DNA from: Bacteroidia bacterium | Lineage (GTDB): Bacteria; Bacteroidota; Bacteroidia; Flavobacteriales; Schleiferiaceae | Assembly: GCA_030424545.1 (NCBI GenBank) | Contig: JAUHWL010000004.1 | Coordinates: forward strand, 62,001 to 126,000 | Direction of reading: 5' to 3' | Length of the DNA stretch: 64,000 nt | In this document: one piece after another, positions 42,809 through 50,368 of the stretch | Numbering within the stretch: the first letter of the stretch is position 1 | How the letters are laid out: each line of letters opens with the position of its first letter | Made by a program: the position numbers and the translations under genes | Notes under the pieces: generated by a model | The model's input: the letters and a program-made list of their open reading frames with translations, nothing else | Databases searched by the model: none | What the model was told of the DNA's origin: nothing

Positions 42809-44182
42809 ATGCAAGAAAAATCGTCCTTCTTCGAACGCCTCAACCAAAAATTAAAAGAATCTTTAACCGTTAAGCTCTTCACCATCGGGGTGCTAATTTT
42901 ATTGTTGCTCATTCCGTTAGAAATGGTAGAGAGCCTCATCCGCGAACGCAACTACCGCAGCCAAAATACCATAAGCGATGTAAGCGCAGAGTGGAGTAAA
43001 GCCCAAGAAATTAGCGGCCCCATTATTACCATTCCGTACCACAGCTACGAAAAAACAACGGTAAACGAGGTAGACAAAATAATTATGGTAACGCGCTATT
43101 TGCACCTCATGCCAGAAGAACTTTCTTATACGGGAGAATTGTTTCCGAAAACACTTCACCGAGGCATTTATGATGCCGTGGTTTACGAAGGAAAACTAAC
43201 ATCAAACGGAAGTTTTAATCTGGCGCAGATTAACGAGTTAAACATAGAACCCGAAAATATTTTATGGCAAGAGGCCGTAGTGAATATGGGCATTTCGGAT
43301 ATGCGAGGCATTGCCAACCAGATAGAATTTAATGTAGGCAATAAAAATGTAGTTTTTTTACCCGGTTTAAAAAATGCCGCATTAAACAAATCGGGTGTGC
43401 ACGCCACCATGCCATTAAGCGGAGAAGAGGGCTTGTTTACTTTTCGGTTTAACATAGATTTAAAAGGTAGTTTTAATATCAAATTTCTGCCATTGGCCAA
43501 AACCACCGATGTAAAAATTAAATCAGCCTGGCCATCGCCAAGTTTTATTGGGAGCTTTTTACCCAAAGAGCGCAACATTTCTACAGACGGTTTTACTGCA
43601 CATTGGCATGTGCTAAATCTTAACCGGCCCATACCACAAATTGTACGCAACGATAAATTAAATTTTTCTGAGTATAATTTTGGCGTTGAACTCTTTATGC
43701 CCACAACGCAATACCAAAAAAGCGAGCGAACAGCAAAATACGGAGCGTTGGTTATTGCATTAATTTTCTTGATTATATTCTTTGTGCAAATCATGCAAAA
43801 GCTCAGCATCCATCCGTTTCAGTACATTTTAATTGGGCTGGCTCTGGTTATATTTTATACACTTTTGGTTAGTATTTCTGAGTTTACATCGTTTAACATA
43901 GCGTATTTAATTGCTGGTGCGGCAGTGGTAGTTTTGGTAACCATTTATTTGCATGGTGTAATTAAAAACCTAAAATCAAGCGGCATAATTTTCGGTTTAC
44001 AAACTTTTATATACGGCTTTATTTATGTTATCATTCAGTTAGAAGATACCGCGTTATTGATTGGCAGCATCGGCCTTTTCTTAACTTTAGCGGTAATTAT
44101 GTTGGTGTCTCGCAAAGTAGATTGGTATCATTTAAAAAGTAAATCGCAACAAAAAGTTGATAAATTAGACGCCAATTTGTAA
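42809..44182 (+). CDS. creD: CreD-family inner-membrane protein
   Basis: This 457-residue protein has an N-terminal helix (LFTIGVLILLLLIPLEMV), a large extracytoplasmic domain to about residue 310 beginning ERNYRSQNTISDVSAEWSKA, and five or six closely packed C-terminal helices. These features define CreD, whose loss or overexpression changes envelope integrity, beta-lactam and colicin sensitivity in enterobacteria. No CreBC two-component pair is in the window; in Bacteroidota creD often lies near a helix-turn-helix regulator, also absent here. Confidence 0.92.
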   Translation: MQEKSSFFERLNQKLKESLTVKLFTIGVLILLLLIPLEMVESLIRERNYRSQNTISDVSAEWSKAQEISGPIITIPYHSYEKTTVNEVDKIIMVTRYLHLMPEELSYTGELFPKTLHRGIYDAVVYEGKLTSNGSFNLAQINELNIEPENILWQEAVVNMGISDMRGIANQIEFNVGNKNVVFLPGLKNAALNKSGVHATMPLSGEEGLFTFRFNIDLKGSFNIKFLPLAKTTDVKIKSAWPSPSFIGSFLPKERNISTDGFTAHWHVLNLNRPIPQIVRNDKLNFSEYNFGVELFMPTTQYQKSERTAKYGALVIALIFLIIFFVQIMQKLSIHPFQYILIGLALVIFYTLLVSISEFTSFNIAYLIAGAAVVVLVTIYLHGVIKNLKSSGIIFGLQTFIYGFIYVIIQLEDTALLIGSIGLFLTLAVIMLVSRKVDWYHLKSKSQQKVDKLDANL

Positions 44183-44215
44183 GTCTAGAATGATTATCCA
44201 TTCTCGCTTAACAAT

Positions 44216-44223
44216 TACATTTG
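44216..44223 (+). promoter_or_regulatory. -7 promoter element TACATTTG for the KdnB-type gene
   Basis: An exact TAnnTTTG match 44 bases before the gene, directly followed by a 14-bp imperfect tandem repeat. Confidence 0.55.
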
Positions 44224-44225
44224 CC

Positions 44226-44257
44226 CAACATTTAACTTTCAACGTTTAACATTCAAC
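44226..44257 (+). repeat. 14-bp imperfect tandem repeat in the kdnB leader
   Basis: Two units of CAAC(A/G)TTTAAC(T/A)TT (44226-44239 and 44240-44253) and the first four bases of a third lie between the -7 element and the start codon, within the predicted untranslated leader. Confidence 0.45.
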
Positions 44258-44267
44258 ACCTCCAAGA

Positions 44268-45347
44268 ATGCATAAAAATTTCAACAACATAGATAAGGTT
44301 TGCTACGGCCCCGGAAGCTTTGCACAATTAGGCGATATAATTGCACCCAAACGTACAGAAAACGACAAGTTTTTTGTTTTTGTGGTTGATGCTTATTTCA
44401 AAGGAAAACCCCTCGCAGATCAAATACCGTTGCAAGATGGCGATCTGTTGGAGTTTATAGATGTAGACCCGAAAGAGCCTACAACGGCACAAATAGATGA
44501 ATTGCGCGACCGTATTTTAGCCAACCACGGCTTACCAGCTGGGCTTGTTGGTATTGGAGGTGGTAGCATTATGGATATTGCCAAAGCTGCAGCCTTAATG
44601 TTTACAACCGAAGGGCCTTCTGAGAATTATCAAGGGTTAAACTTGATTAAAAAACCAGGTATTTACCACTGCGGTGTACCAACTATTTCGGGCACAGGTG
44701 CCGAGTGCAGCATGACGGCCGTACTTACCGGACCTGTTAAAAAACTCGGTTTAAAATGCGAATGGACCGTTTTTAACCAAGTAATTCTAGATCCAACGTT
44801 AACAGCTTCTGTACCTAAAAACCAATGGTTTTATACCGGTATGGATACGTTTATTCACTGCATAGAAAGTGAAACTGGTATTTTTTACAACACCTTTTCT
44901 AGAGCCTATGGCGAGCAAAGCTTAAAACTTTGCAAAGAAATTTTCTTGGGCGAGGGCAGTGGTCAGACACCAGAAAATGACGAAAAACTTATGGTGGCTA
45001 GTCTTTTTGGTGGCCTCAGTTTAACCTATTCTGAAGTTGGTGTGTGCCACGCGCTTTCGTACGGATTAAGCATGGTGCTTGAGTACAAACACGGGTACGC
45101 CAACTGTATTGCATTTAACCATTTAGAAGATTATTACGGCAGTGCAGTAAACGATTTCAAAGAGATGGTTGCTTTCCACAATATAGATTTGCCGCAAAAC
45201 TTATCAGCAAATTGGAGCGAAGAAACCATTACCGCCATGGCCGAAGTGGCTTATGCTTTGCCTCACATGTGGACTCACGCTTTGGGCTATGACTGGCAAG
45301 AAAAAATTACACTAGAAGACATTAAAGACCTTTACAGAAGGTTGTAA
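44268..45347 (+). CDS. kdnB: 3-deoxy-D-manno-octulosonate 8-oxidase (KdnB-like iron-containing alcohol dehydrogenase)
   Basis: This 359-residue member of the iron-containing alcohol dehydrogenase family matches remembered features of Shewanella KdnB: VCYGPGSFAQLGDIIAPKR at the start, VGIGGGSIMDIAKAAALM (nucleotide binding, about 97-114), YQGLNLIKKPGIYHCGVPTI, SGTGAECSMTAVLTGPVKKL and FYTGMDTFIHCIESETG, with metal ligands also in VCHALSYGLSMVLEYKHGYA. KdnB oxidises C8 of Kdo so that the aminotransferase KdnA can make 8-amino-Kdo of lipopolysaccharide. KdnA is not in the window. A generic alcohol dehydrogenase is the alternative. Confidence 0.8.
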   Translation: MHKNFNNIDKVCYGPGSFAQLGDIIAPKRTENDKFFVFVVDAYFKGKPLADQIPLQDGDLLEFIDVDPKEPTTAQIDELRDRILANHGLPAGLVGIGGGSIMDIAKAAALMFTTEGPSENYQGLNLIKKPGIYHCGVPTISGTGAECSMTAVLTGPVKKLGLKCEWTVFNQVILDPTLTASVPKNQWFYTGMDTFIHCIESETGIFYNTFSRAYGEQSLKLCKEIFLGEGSGQTPENDEKLMVASLFGGLSLTYSEVGVCHALSYGLSMVLEYKHGYANCIAFNHLEDYYGSAVNDFKEMVAFHNIDLPQNLSANWSEETITAMAEVAYALPHMWTHALGYDWQEKITLEDIKDLYRRL

Positions 45348-45367
45348 TTATATTAGAATGCAAGTTT

Positions 45368-45398
45368 AAAAGCCATCGTGAATTGCGATGGCTTTTTT
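45368..45398 (+). terminator. Rho-independent terminator after kdnB
   Basis: An 11-bp stem AAAAGCCATCG/CGATGGCTTTT (45368-45378 with 45386-45396) with a seven-base loop and T-run. Confidence 0.86.
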
Positions 45399-45432
45399 GT
45401 TCATAGAACTTTTTTCAAGCCACTTGGTTCTA

Positions 45433-45440
45433 TACATTTG
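45433..45440 (+). promoter_or_regulatory. -7 promoter element TACATTTG abutting bshC
   Basis: An exact TAnnTTTG match with five bases to the bshC ATG, downstream of the kdnB terminator, predicting a leaderless or near-leaderless message. Confidence 0.55.
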
Positions 45441-45445
45441 ATTTT

Positions 45446-47050
45446 ATGCAAGCAAACCGAATTCCATATGCCGATACCGGAAAATTTTCTGGATTGGTTT
45501 TAGATTATATCGCTCAGGAACCCACCCTTTGTTCCTTTTTTAAAAACTTGCCAACCACAAATGGGTTTGTGTTACAACGTAAAGAACGAGCCAATTTTAG
45601 CCCAAGTTTGCGTGCTGTTTTGGTGCAACAGCTCAAACAACAATATACACACTTAAAGCTAAAAGCAGAAGAACTTACGCAGCTAGATGAGCACATAGAC
45701 ACATTAAAAAACAAAAATACATTTACGGTAACTACGGGGCACCAATTGTGTTTGTTTACGGGCCCGCTTTACACCATTTATAAAATTTTGCATGTAATAC
45801 GTTTGGCCAAAGACTTGCGACAACAGTTTCCAGAAGACCATTTTGTGCCCGTTTTTTGGATGGCCACAGAAGACCATGATTTTGCTGAAGTTAATCATGT
45901 ACACATAAATGATAAAAAATTGGTTTGGGAAACAACTTCTCGCGATGGGGTTGGAAGAATTTCTGTAGAGAATATTGCAGATGTTATTGCTGAGCTTCAA
46001 AAGCTTTTGCCAGCAAGCACTACCTCAGATAAAATATTAGCCGACTTAAAAGCTGCATATAACAAAAAAAATAATTTAGCACAAGCCACACGCACGTTGA
46101 TACACACTTGGTTTGGTCATTATGGTTTGATAATTGTAGATGGCGATGATGCCGAATTAAAAAAAGCCATGATTCCGGCTTTTACAAAAGAGATAACCCA
46201 GAACACGGCATTTAAAACCGTAACGGAAACCAGCAAGAAATTAAACGAAAAATATAAAGTTCAGGTTACGGCCAGAGAAATAAACCTTTTCTATTTGCGC
46301 GATGGTTTCCGCAGCCGCATTGTAAATCAAGATGGTAATTACCAAGCAATAGATACCAATTTTGTTTGGACAAAAGATGAAATATTAACCGAACTAGAAA
46401 ATCATCCTGAGCGATTTAGCCCCAATGTTTTGCTTCGCCCATTGTACCAAGAAACCATTTTGCCCAATTTGGGCTACATAGGTGGTGGCGGAGAAATAGC
46501 CTATTGGGCGCAATTAAAAGATATGTTTACCGCGTTTGATGTGCCGTTTCCCATTGTTTTGTTGAGACAATCTTTTTTGCTTGAATCTAAAAGCTTAGCC
46601 AGGAAAAGAGAAAAATTGGGATTTACAATCCCACAATTGTTTGGCAATACGCACAGTTTAGAAAACGAAATTGTAAAACACCACCGAGATTTTGCGAAAG
46701 AAATGGCTCCGTTTAAAAATAGAGTAGAGGCATTGTTTGCCGAGATTGAACAGCTGACTGATGAAATTGATGAATCGCTGAACAAGAATGTTAGGGCACA
46801 AGAAAAGAAAACCCAAAATCGGGTAACTCAAATTGAAAAGAAATTAATTAGAGCCGCAAAAAGAAAAGATCACGAAGGTTTTTCGCAACTAGAAGCGTGG
46901 CAAACCGCACTTGTGCCCAACGGTGGTTTGCAAGAACGTTATGATAATATTGTTTGGCAACTCACGCAATTTGGTCCCAATTTATGGGATGATTTATACA
47001 AAGCTATAGATCCACTTGCCTTTGATTTTATTGTATTAACCGAAGAATGA
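45446..47050 (+). CDS. bshC: Putative cysteine ligase BshC (bacillithiol biosynthesis)
   Basis: This 534-residue cytoplasmic protein should attach cysteine to glucosaminyl-malate in the last step of bacillithiol synthesis. Recognised blocks are FTVTTGHQLCLFTGPLYTIY (about 93-112), FVPVFWMATEDHDFAEVNHV and LYQETILPNLGYIGGGGEIA; a long coiled-coil region (about 400-480) is normal for the family. bshA and bshB are not in the window. Its stop overlaps the TauE-type gene by ATGA, which may tie thiol synthesis to sulfur-compound export. Confidence 0.95.
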   Translation: MQANRIPYADTGKFSGLVLDYIAQEPTLCSFFKNLPTTNGFVLQRKERANFSPSLRAVLVQQLKQQYTHLKLKAEELTQLDEHIDTLKNKNTFTVTTGHQLCLFTGPLYTIYKILHVIRLAKDLRQQFPEDHFVPVFWMATEDHDFAEVNHVHINDKKLVWETTSRDGVGRISVENIADVIAELQKLLPASTTSDKILADLKAAYNKKNNLAQATRTLIHTWFGHYGLIIVDGDDAELKKAMIPAFTKEITQNTAFKTVTETSKKLNEKYKVQVTAREINLFYLRDGFRSRIVNQDGNYQAIDTNFVWTKDEILTELENHPERFSPNVLLRPLYQETILPNLGYIGGGGEIAYWAQLKDMFTAFDVPFPIVLLRQSFLLESKSLARKREKLGFTIPQLFGNTHSLENEIVKHHRDFAKEMAPFKNRVEALFAEIEQLTDEIDESLNKNVRAQEKKTQNRVTQIEKKLIRAAKRKDHEGFSQLEAWQTALVPNGGLQERYDNIVWQLTQFGPNLWDDLYKAIDPLAFDFIVLTEE

Positions 47051-47805
47051 GTGTAGCCATCATCATATTGGTTGCATTGCTTGGGTCTGCCTTAACACTG
47101 ATTTCTGGGTTTGGTTTAGGAACTCTGTTACTACCCATTTTTGCCCTTTTCTTTGATGTTGAAATAGCCGTAGCCATGACGGCAATTGTTCACCTTTTTA
47201 ACAATATTTTTAAATTTTCTCTGCTTAAAAAAAGCGTTAATAAAAAGGTGTTGTTGCTTTTTGGAATCCCGGGAATAGTAGGTGCATTTTTTGGCGCTTT
47301 TGTGTTGAATAATTTGGTGAGCATCCCCAATTTGTTTTTTGGAGAATTCGAAGTATCGCCTGTAAAAGCAAGCATAGGTTTGGTCATGATTGTTTTTGCT
47401 ATTACCGAAATATTTCCTGAAAAACTGAAGCTAGATTTTAGAAAGAAATACCTCATTCCAGGAGGCGTAATAAGTGGTTTTTTTGGTGGATTAAGCGGAC
47501 ATCAAGGTGCTTTGCGTAGTATGTTTTTGATAAAAGTTGGAATGTCCAAAGAGGTATATATTGCCACCGGAGTAGCTATTGCACTGCTAATTGATTTAAC
47601 CCGTATACCCATTTATGTTTCAACGTTTCGTATTGAAGAATTAAAAGCAGAATGGGGCATTATTTTTATGGCGACTTTAGCGGCATTTTTAGGTGCAATA
47701 ATTGGTAAAAGTCTTATCCCAAAAATTACGTTAAAAAGTGTTCATTTATTGGTAGGCTTATTTATGATTGTAATGGGTATTGCCATGATTTTTAACCTTG
47801 TATAA
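47047..47805 (+). CDS. TauE/SafE-family sulfite/sulfonate exporter
   Basis: A 252-residue membrane protein with about eight helices in two similar halves. The motif LTLISGFGLGTLLLPIF in helix one and GGVISGFFGGLSGHQGALRS in the second half fit the TauE/SafE family, which exports sulfite, sulfoacetate or related anions. It is translationally coupled to bshC by ATGA. The specific substrate is not evident from the sequence. Confidence 0.9.
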   Translation: MSVAIIILVALLGSALTLISGFGLGTLLLPIFALFFDVEIAVAMTAIVHLFNNIFKFSLLKKSVNKKVLLLFGIPGIVGAFFGAFVLNNLVSIPNLFFGEFEVSPVKASIGLVMIVFAITEIFPEKLKLDFRKKYLIPGGVISGFFGGLSGHQGALRSMFLIKVGMSKEVYIATGVAIALLIDLTRIPIYVSTFRIEELKAEWGIIFMATLAAFLGAIIGKSLIPKITLKSVHLLVGLFMIVMGIAMIFNLV

Positions 47806-47828
47806 AGAAATTATAACAAGCATTTACG

Positions 47829-48560
47829 TTGAAAACAATAAAAATAGTTACTCCGCAAAACGTTCTTATAGAACATGAATTAGCTAGTGTAGTGTTGCGA
47901 ACAGTAGCCTTATTTTTAGATCAAATAATCATTATTTTATTTTTGGTTTTTGTTTTTATCCTTTTCGAATTTTTTAACATGCCGGGTGCAATCATAGATT
48001 TAATGATTTATGTATTGGTGATACCGGTTTACTTCTTGTATTCTTTACTTTTTGAAGCTTACAATTACGGCCAGACTTTAGGGAAAAGGGCCATAGGCAT
48101 AAAAGTTAGACGGTTAGACGGAAACGAAGTTACATTTACAGAGGCTGTTACAAGATGGTTAATGCGCATACCTGATGTGTTTATTTCGGCTGGTTCTTTA
48201 GCGGCTATTCTTATACATTCTACAGAACGTTCTCAAAGGTTGGGTGATATTTTAGCGGGTACTATTGTTGTAAAACAAGTTTCTAATGCTACCGTAACAT
48301 TAGATGGGCTTTTAAAAATTAATTCCAGCGAAAATTATACTCCTAAATATGTAGATGTGCTAAAGCTAAATGAGGAGGATGTTGTACTAATTAAACAAAC
48401 CATAGTACGTTATAATAAGTATAGTAATGTTGCACATAAAGAAGCTATAAGTCTGCTAGCAGCAAAATTGGCACAAACATTAAATATTGAATTAGAAAAG
48501 CAAAACGAGATTAAGTTCTTAAAAACGTTGATTAAAGATTACATTGTTTTAACTCGTTAA
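47829..48560 (+). CDS. RDD-family membrane protein
   Basis: This is a 243-residue protein whose TTG start is supported by the conserved N-terminus IKIVTPQNVLIEHELASVVL. Two or three hydrophobic segments lie at about 28-85 and 110-140, with the RDD-type core GQTLGKRAIGIKVRRLDG and RSQRLGDILAGTIVVKQ, then a soluble tail of about 100 residues. RDD proteins are implicated in ion transport in a few cases, but most are uncharacterised. Its stop interlocks with the convergent Mpo1-like gene in a four-base TTAA. Confidence 0.88.
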   Translation: MKTIKIVTPQNVLIEHELASVVLRTVALFLDQIIIILFLVFVFILFEFFNMPGAIIDLMIYVLVIPVYFLYSLLFEAYNYGQTLGKRAIGIKVRRLDGNEVTFTEAVTRWLMRIPDVFISAGSLAAILIHSTERSQRLGDILAGTIVVKQVSNATVTLDGLLKINSSENYTPKYVDVLKLNEEDVVLIKQTIVRYNKYSNVAHKEAISLLAAKLAQTLNIELEKQNEIKFLKTLIKDYIVLTR

Positions 48561-49036
48561 TAGCGTACTCCAATTTTTTTATAAATAAACCCCATAAGCC
48601 ACGCAGGGCCTATTAAAAGAAATTGTACGTCATTAAAAAAACTTGGTTTTTTTCCTTCAATTTTATGACCATAAAACTGACCAATCCAAGCCAAAGTAAA
48701 AATAATAAGAGAACTAACCCAAAGCGATACAGAAAACTGTGAGATAAAGTGTGCTACGTAAAGACAGACAATGGAAAAGAAAAGCATGCCAAGCGCCATA
48801 GTAAAGCTTAAAATAAAATAAAACAGCATTGCAGCCATCAAAGCAACTCCAGCCCAGTTTACAAATGGTTGCAAACTTTCCGGGAAATTTGTTGTTGAAA
48901 ACGGAAATGGGATACTTACAAGCAACCCAACAATACTGTAATATATTGAAGGAATGCACACCCAATGGATAGCTTTGTTTGTTTCATTTTGATGACACTC
49001 GGCATATTCATCAAACCAATTTTGAAGTGATTTCAT
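48557..49036 (-). CDS. Mpo1-like (DUF962) membrane protein
   Basis: This 159-residue protein has three or four helices. The N-terminus WFDEYAECHQNETNKAIHWV contains the H-x2-N-x2-NK-x2-H layout of the Mpo1/DUF962 family, and GWIGQ-like AWIGQFYGHKIEGKKPS near residue 118 is the second hallmark, with further His. Yeast Mpo1 is an Fe-dependent dioxygenase that shortens 2-hydroxy fatty acids; bacterial members are presumed to act on lipids too. The start is the ATG at 49036 (MKSLQNWF), two codons inside a TTG. Confidence 0.88.
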   Translation of the reverse strand: MKSLQNWFDEYAECHQNETNKAIHWVCIPSIYYSIVGLLVSIPFPFSTTNFPESLQPFVNWAGVALMAAMLFYFILSFTMALGMLFFSIVCLYVAHFISQFSVSLWVSSLIIFTLAWIGQFYGHKIEGKKPSFFNDVQFLLIGPAWLMGFIYKKIGVRY

Positions 49037-49119
49037 AAGCAATTTATAGTTAAGACTAATTTAATTTTAAGATAATAAAATGAGTAAAACAATTTATTTT
49101 TACACAAAATAACATCAAA

Positions 49120-49407
49120 ATGTCAGAACAAGATAAAGAAGCAAAATACGAGAGCTTACGCAAAAAATTAGAAGAAAATACGCAGTGGCCTGCGGTTTAC
49201 ATGTTTAAGTTTATCGTAAAATCAGATAAAAAACAGATTGCGCAAGTAGAAGATTTGTTCAATACAAAAGAAGCACAAGTAACTATGCGCGAATCTAAAA
49301 AAGGAACATTCGTTAGTATTTCAGCCAAAGAAATGATGCTCAACCCAGAAGAGGTAATCAATCGTTACCGTCAAGCTGAAGGAATAGAAGGTTTAATCTC
49401 GTTGTAG
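49120..49407 (+). CDS. DUF493-family small protein
   Basis: This 95-residue soluble protein has the ferredoxin-like pattern of DUF493 (YbeD-like): WPAVYMFKFIVKSDKKQIAQ, TMRESKKGTFVSISAKEMM and VINRYRQAEGIEGLISL. The family may have a regulatory or ligand-binding role, but no activity is established. It is transcribed away from the Mpo1-like gene and converges on a glycosyltransferase. Confidence 0.85.
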   Translation: MSEQDKEAKYESLRKKLEENTQWPAVYMFKFIVKSDKKQIAQVEDLFNTKEAQVTMRESKKGTFVSISAKEMMLNPEEVINRYRQAEGIEGLISL

Positions 49408-49427
49408 CTATAACGCAATTGCTTAAT

Positions 49428-50171
49428 TTAGTCTACTAAATAGGCAGGTTTTATTATTCCCCATTTCGCCAATCTATACTGTACAGATACCTTTAAGCAA
49501 CCCAAACCGTAAATAGAACTCCGTTTAAAGTTTATTGAGGATGCTTCTTCAAAATACTTTGTAGGACAAGTTATTTCTGCAATTTCAAATCCCTTATAAA
49601 AAATCTGACCAAGCATTTGGTTATCAAACACAAAATCGTCTGAAATAGAATTGTAGTTGATGGCATTTAAGACTTCTTTAGAAAAAGAGCGGTATCCGGT
49701 ATGGTATTCAGATAGTTTTTGATTTAATAAAATATTTTGCGTGAGCGTTAATATTCTATTAGCAACATATTTATACCAAGGCATACCTCCTTTAAGAGCA
49801 CCTTTTCCTAATATTCTAGACCCTAAAACTACAGGATAAACATCATTGGCAATTAAATATGCCATACTCTGAATTAATTTAGGAGTATATTGATAATCGG
49901 GGTGTAACATAATGACAATATCAGCACCAATTTCTAGCGCTTTATTATAACATGTTTTCTGGTTTCCTCCATAGCCCTTATTGTTTTCATGAACCATGAT
50001 ATGCTTAATTCCAAGTTTTTTTCCAACTTCAACAGTATTATCGCTGCTTTTATCGTCAGTTAAAACTACATCATCAACAATATCAAAAGGTATTTCGTTG
50101 TAGGTACGCTCTAACGTTTGTGCTGCGTTGTAGGCAGGTAGAACTACAACAACTTTTTTATTATTTATCAT
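49428..50171 (-). CDS. Glycosyltransferase family 2
   Basis: This 247-residue cytoplasmic GT-A enzyme begins KVVVVLPAYNAAQTLERTY and has VVLTDDKSSDNTVEVGKKLG and DIVIMLHPDYQYTPKLI, where the DxD-type metal site is replaced by HPDYQ as in dolichol-phosphate-mannose-like transferases. It also has LSEYHTGYRSFSKEVL. There are no membrane helices, unlike polyprenol-linked enzymes with C-terminal anchors. It probably glycosylates a lipid carrier or surface polysaccharide; it stands alone, so the pathway is unclear. Confidence 0.9.
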   Translation of the reverse strand: MINNKKVVVVLPAYNAAQTLERTYNEIPFDIVDDVVLTDDKSSDNTVEVGKKLGIKHIMVHENNKGYGGNQKTCYNKALEIGADIVIMLHPDYQYTPKLIQSMAYLIANDVYPVVLGSRILGKGALKGGMPWYKYVANRILTLTQNILLNQKLSEYHTGYRSFSKEVLNAINYNSISDDFVFDNQMLGQIFYKGFEIAEITCPTKYFEEASSINFKRSSIYGLGCLKVSVQYRLAKWGIIKPAYLVD

Positions 50172-50195
50172 GATTAACCATACTTATAAGGGCCG

Positions 50196-50203
50196 CGAAG
50201 GTA
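50196..50203 (-). promoter_or_regulatory. -7 promoter element TACCTTCG for the glycosyltransferase
   Basis: A TAnnTTyG match on the minus strand, 24 bases before the start codon. The rest of the 197-base gap to the TonB receptor is AT-rich without a recognisable gene. Confidence 0.5.
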
Positions 50204-50368
50204 AAAAACAATACAAGAAAAATATTTGTAAAATTGATTGAAACAATGTTTGAGTATTGTTAAGATTTTCATTTAATTTACATTGTTTATAAGTTTTTAA
50301 TATCATGATTTTAGTTCGAATGTATAAAAAGCTTATTTTTTTACCGCTACAATTCAGAATAGATATAC

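Noticed and set aside
43183-43809. 208-codon open frame antisense to creD
   Set aside because: It lies wholly inside the creD coding region, has no promoter or recognisable domain, and its translation is Ser/Leu/Lys-rich as expected from an antisense frame.
50172-50368. Riboswitch or small RNA in the longest gene-free gap
   Set aside because: The 197 bases are AT-rich with no conserved stem set; only the glycosyltransferase -7 element is recognisable.
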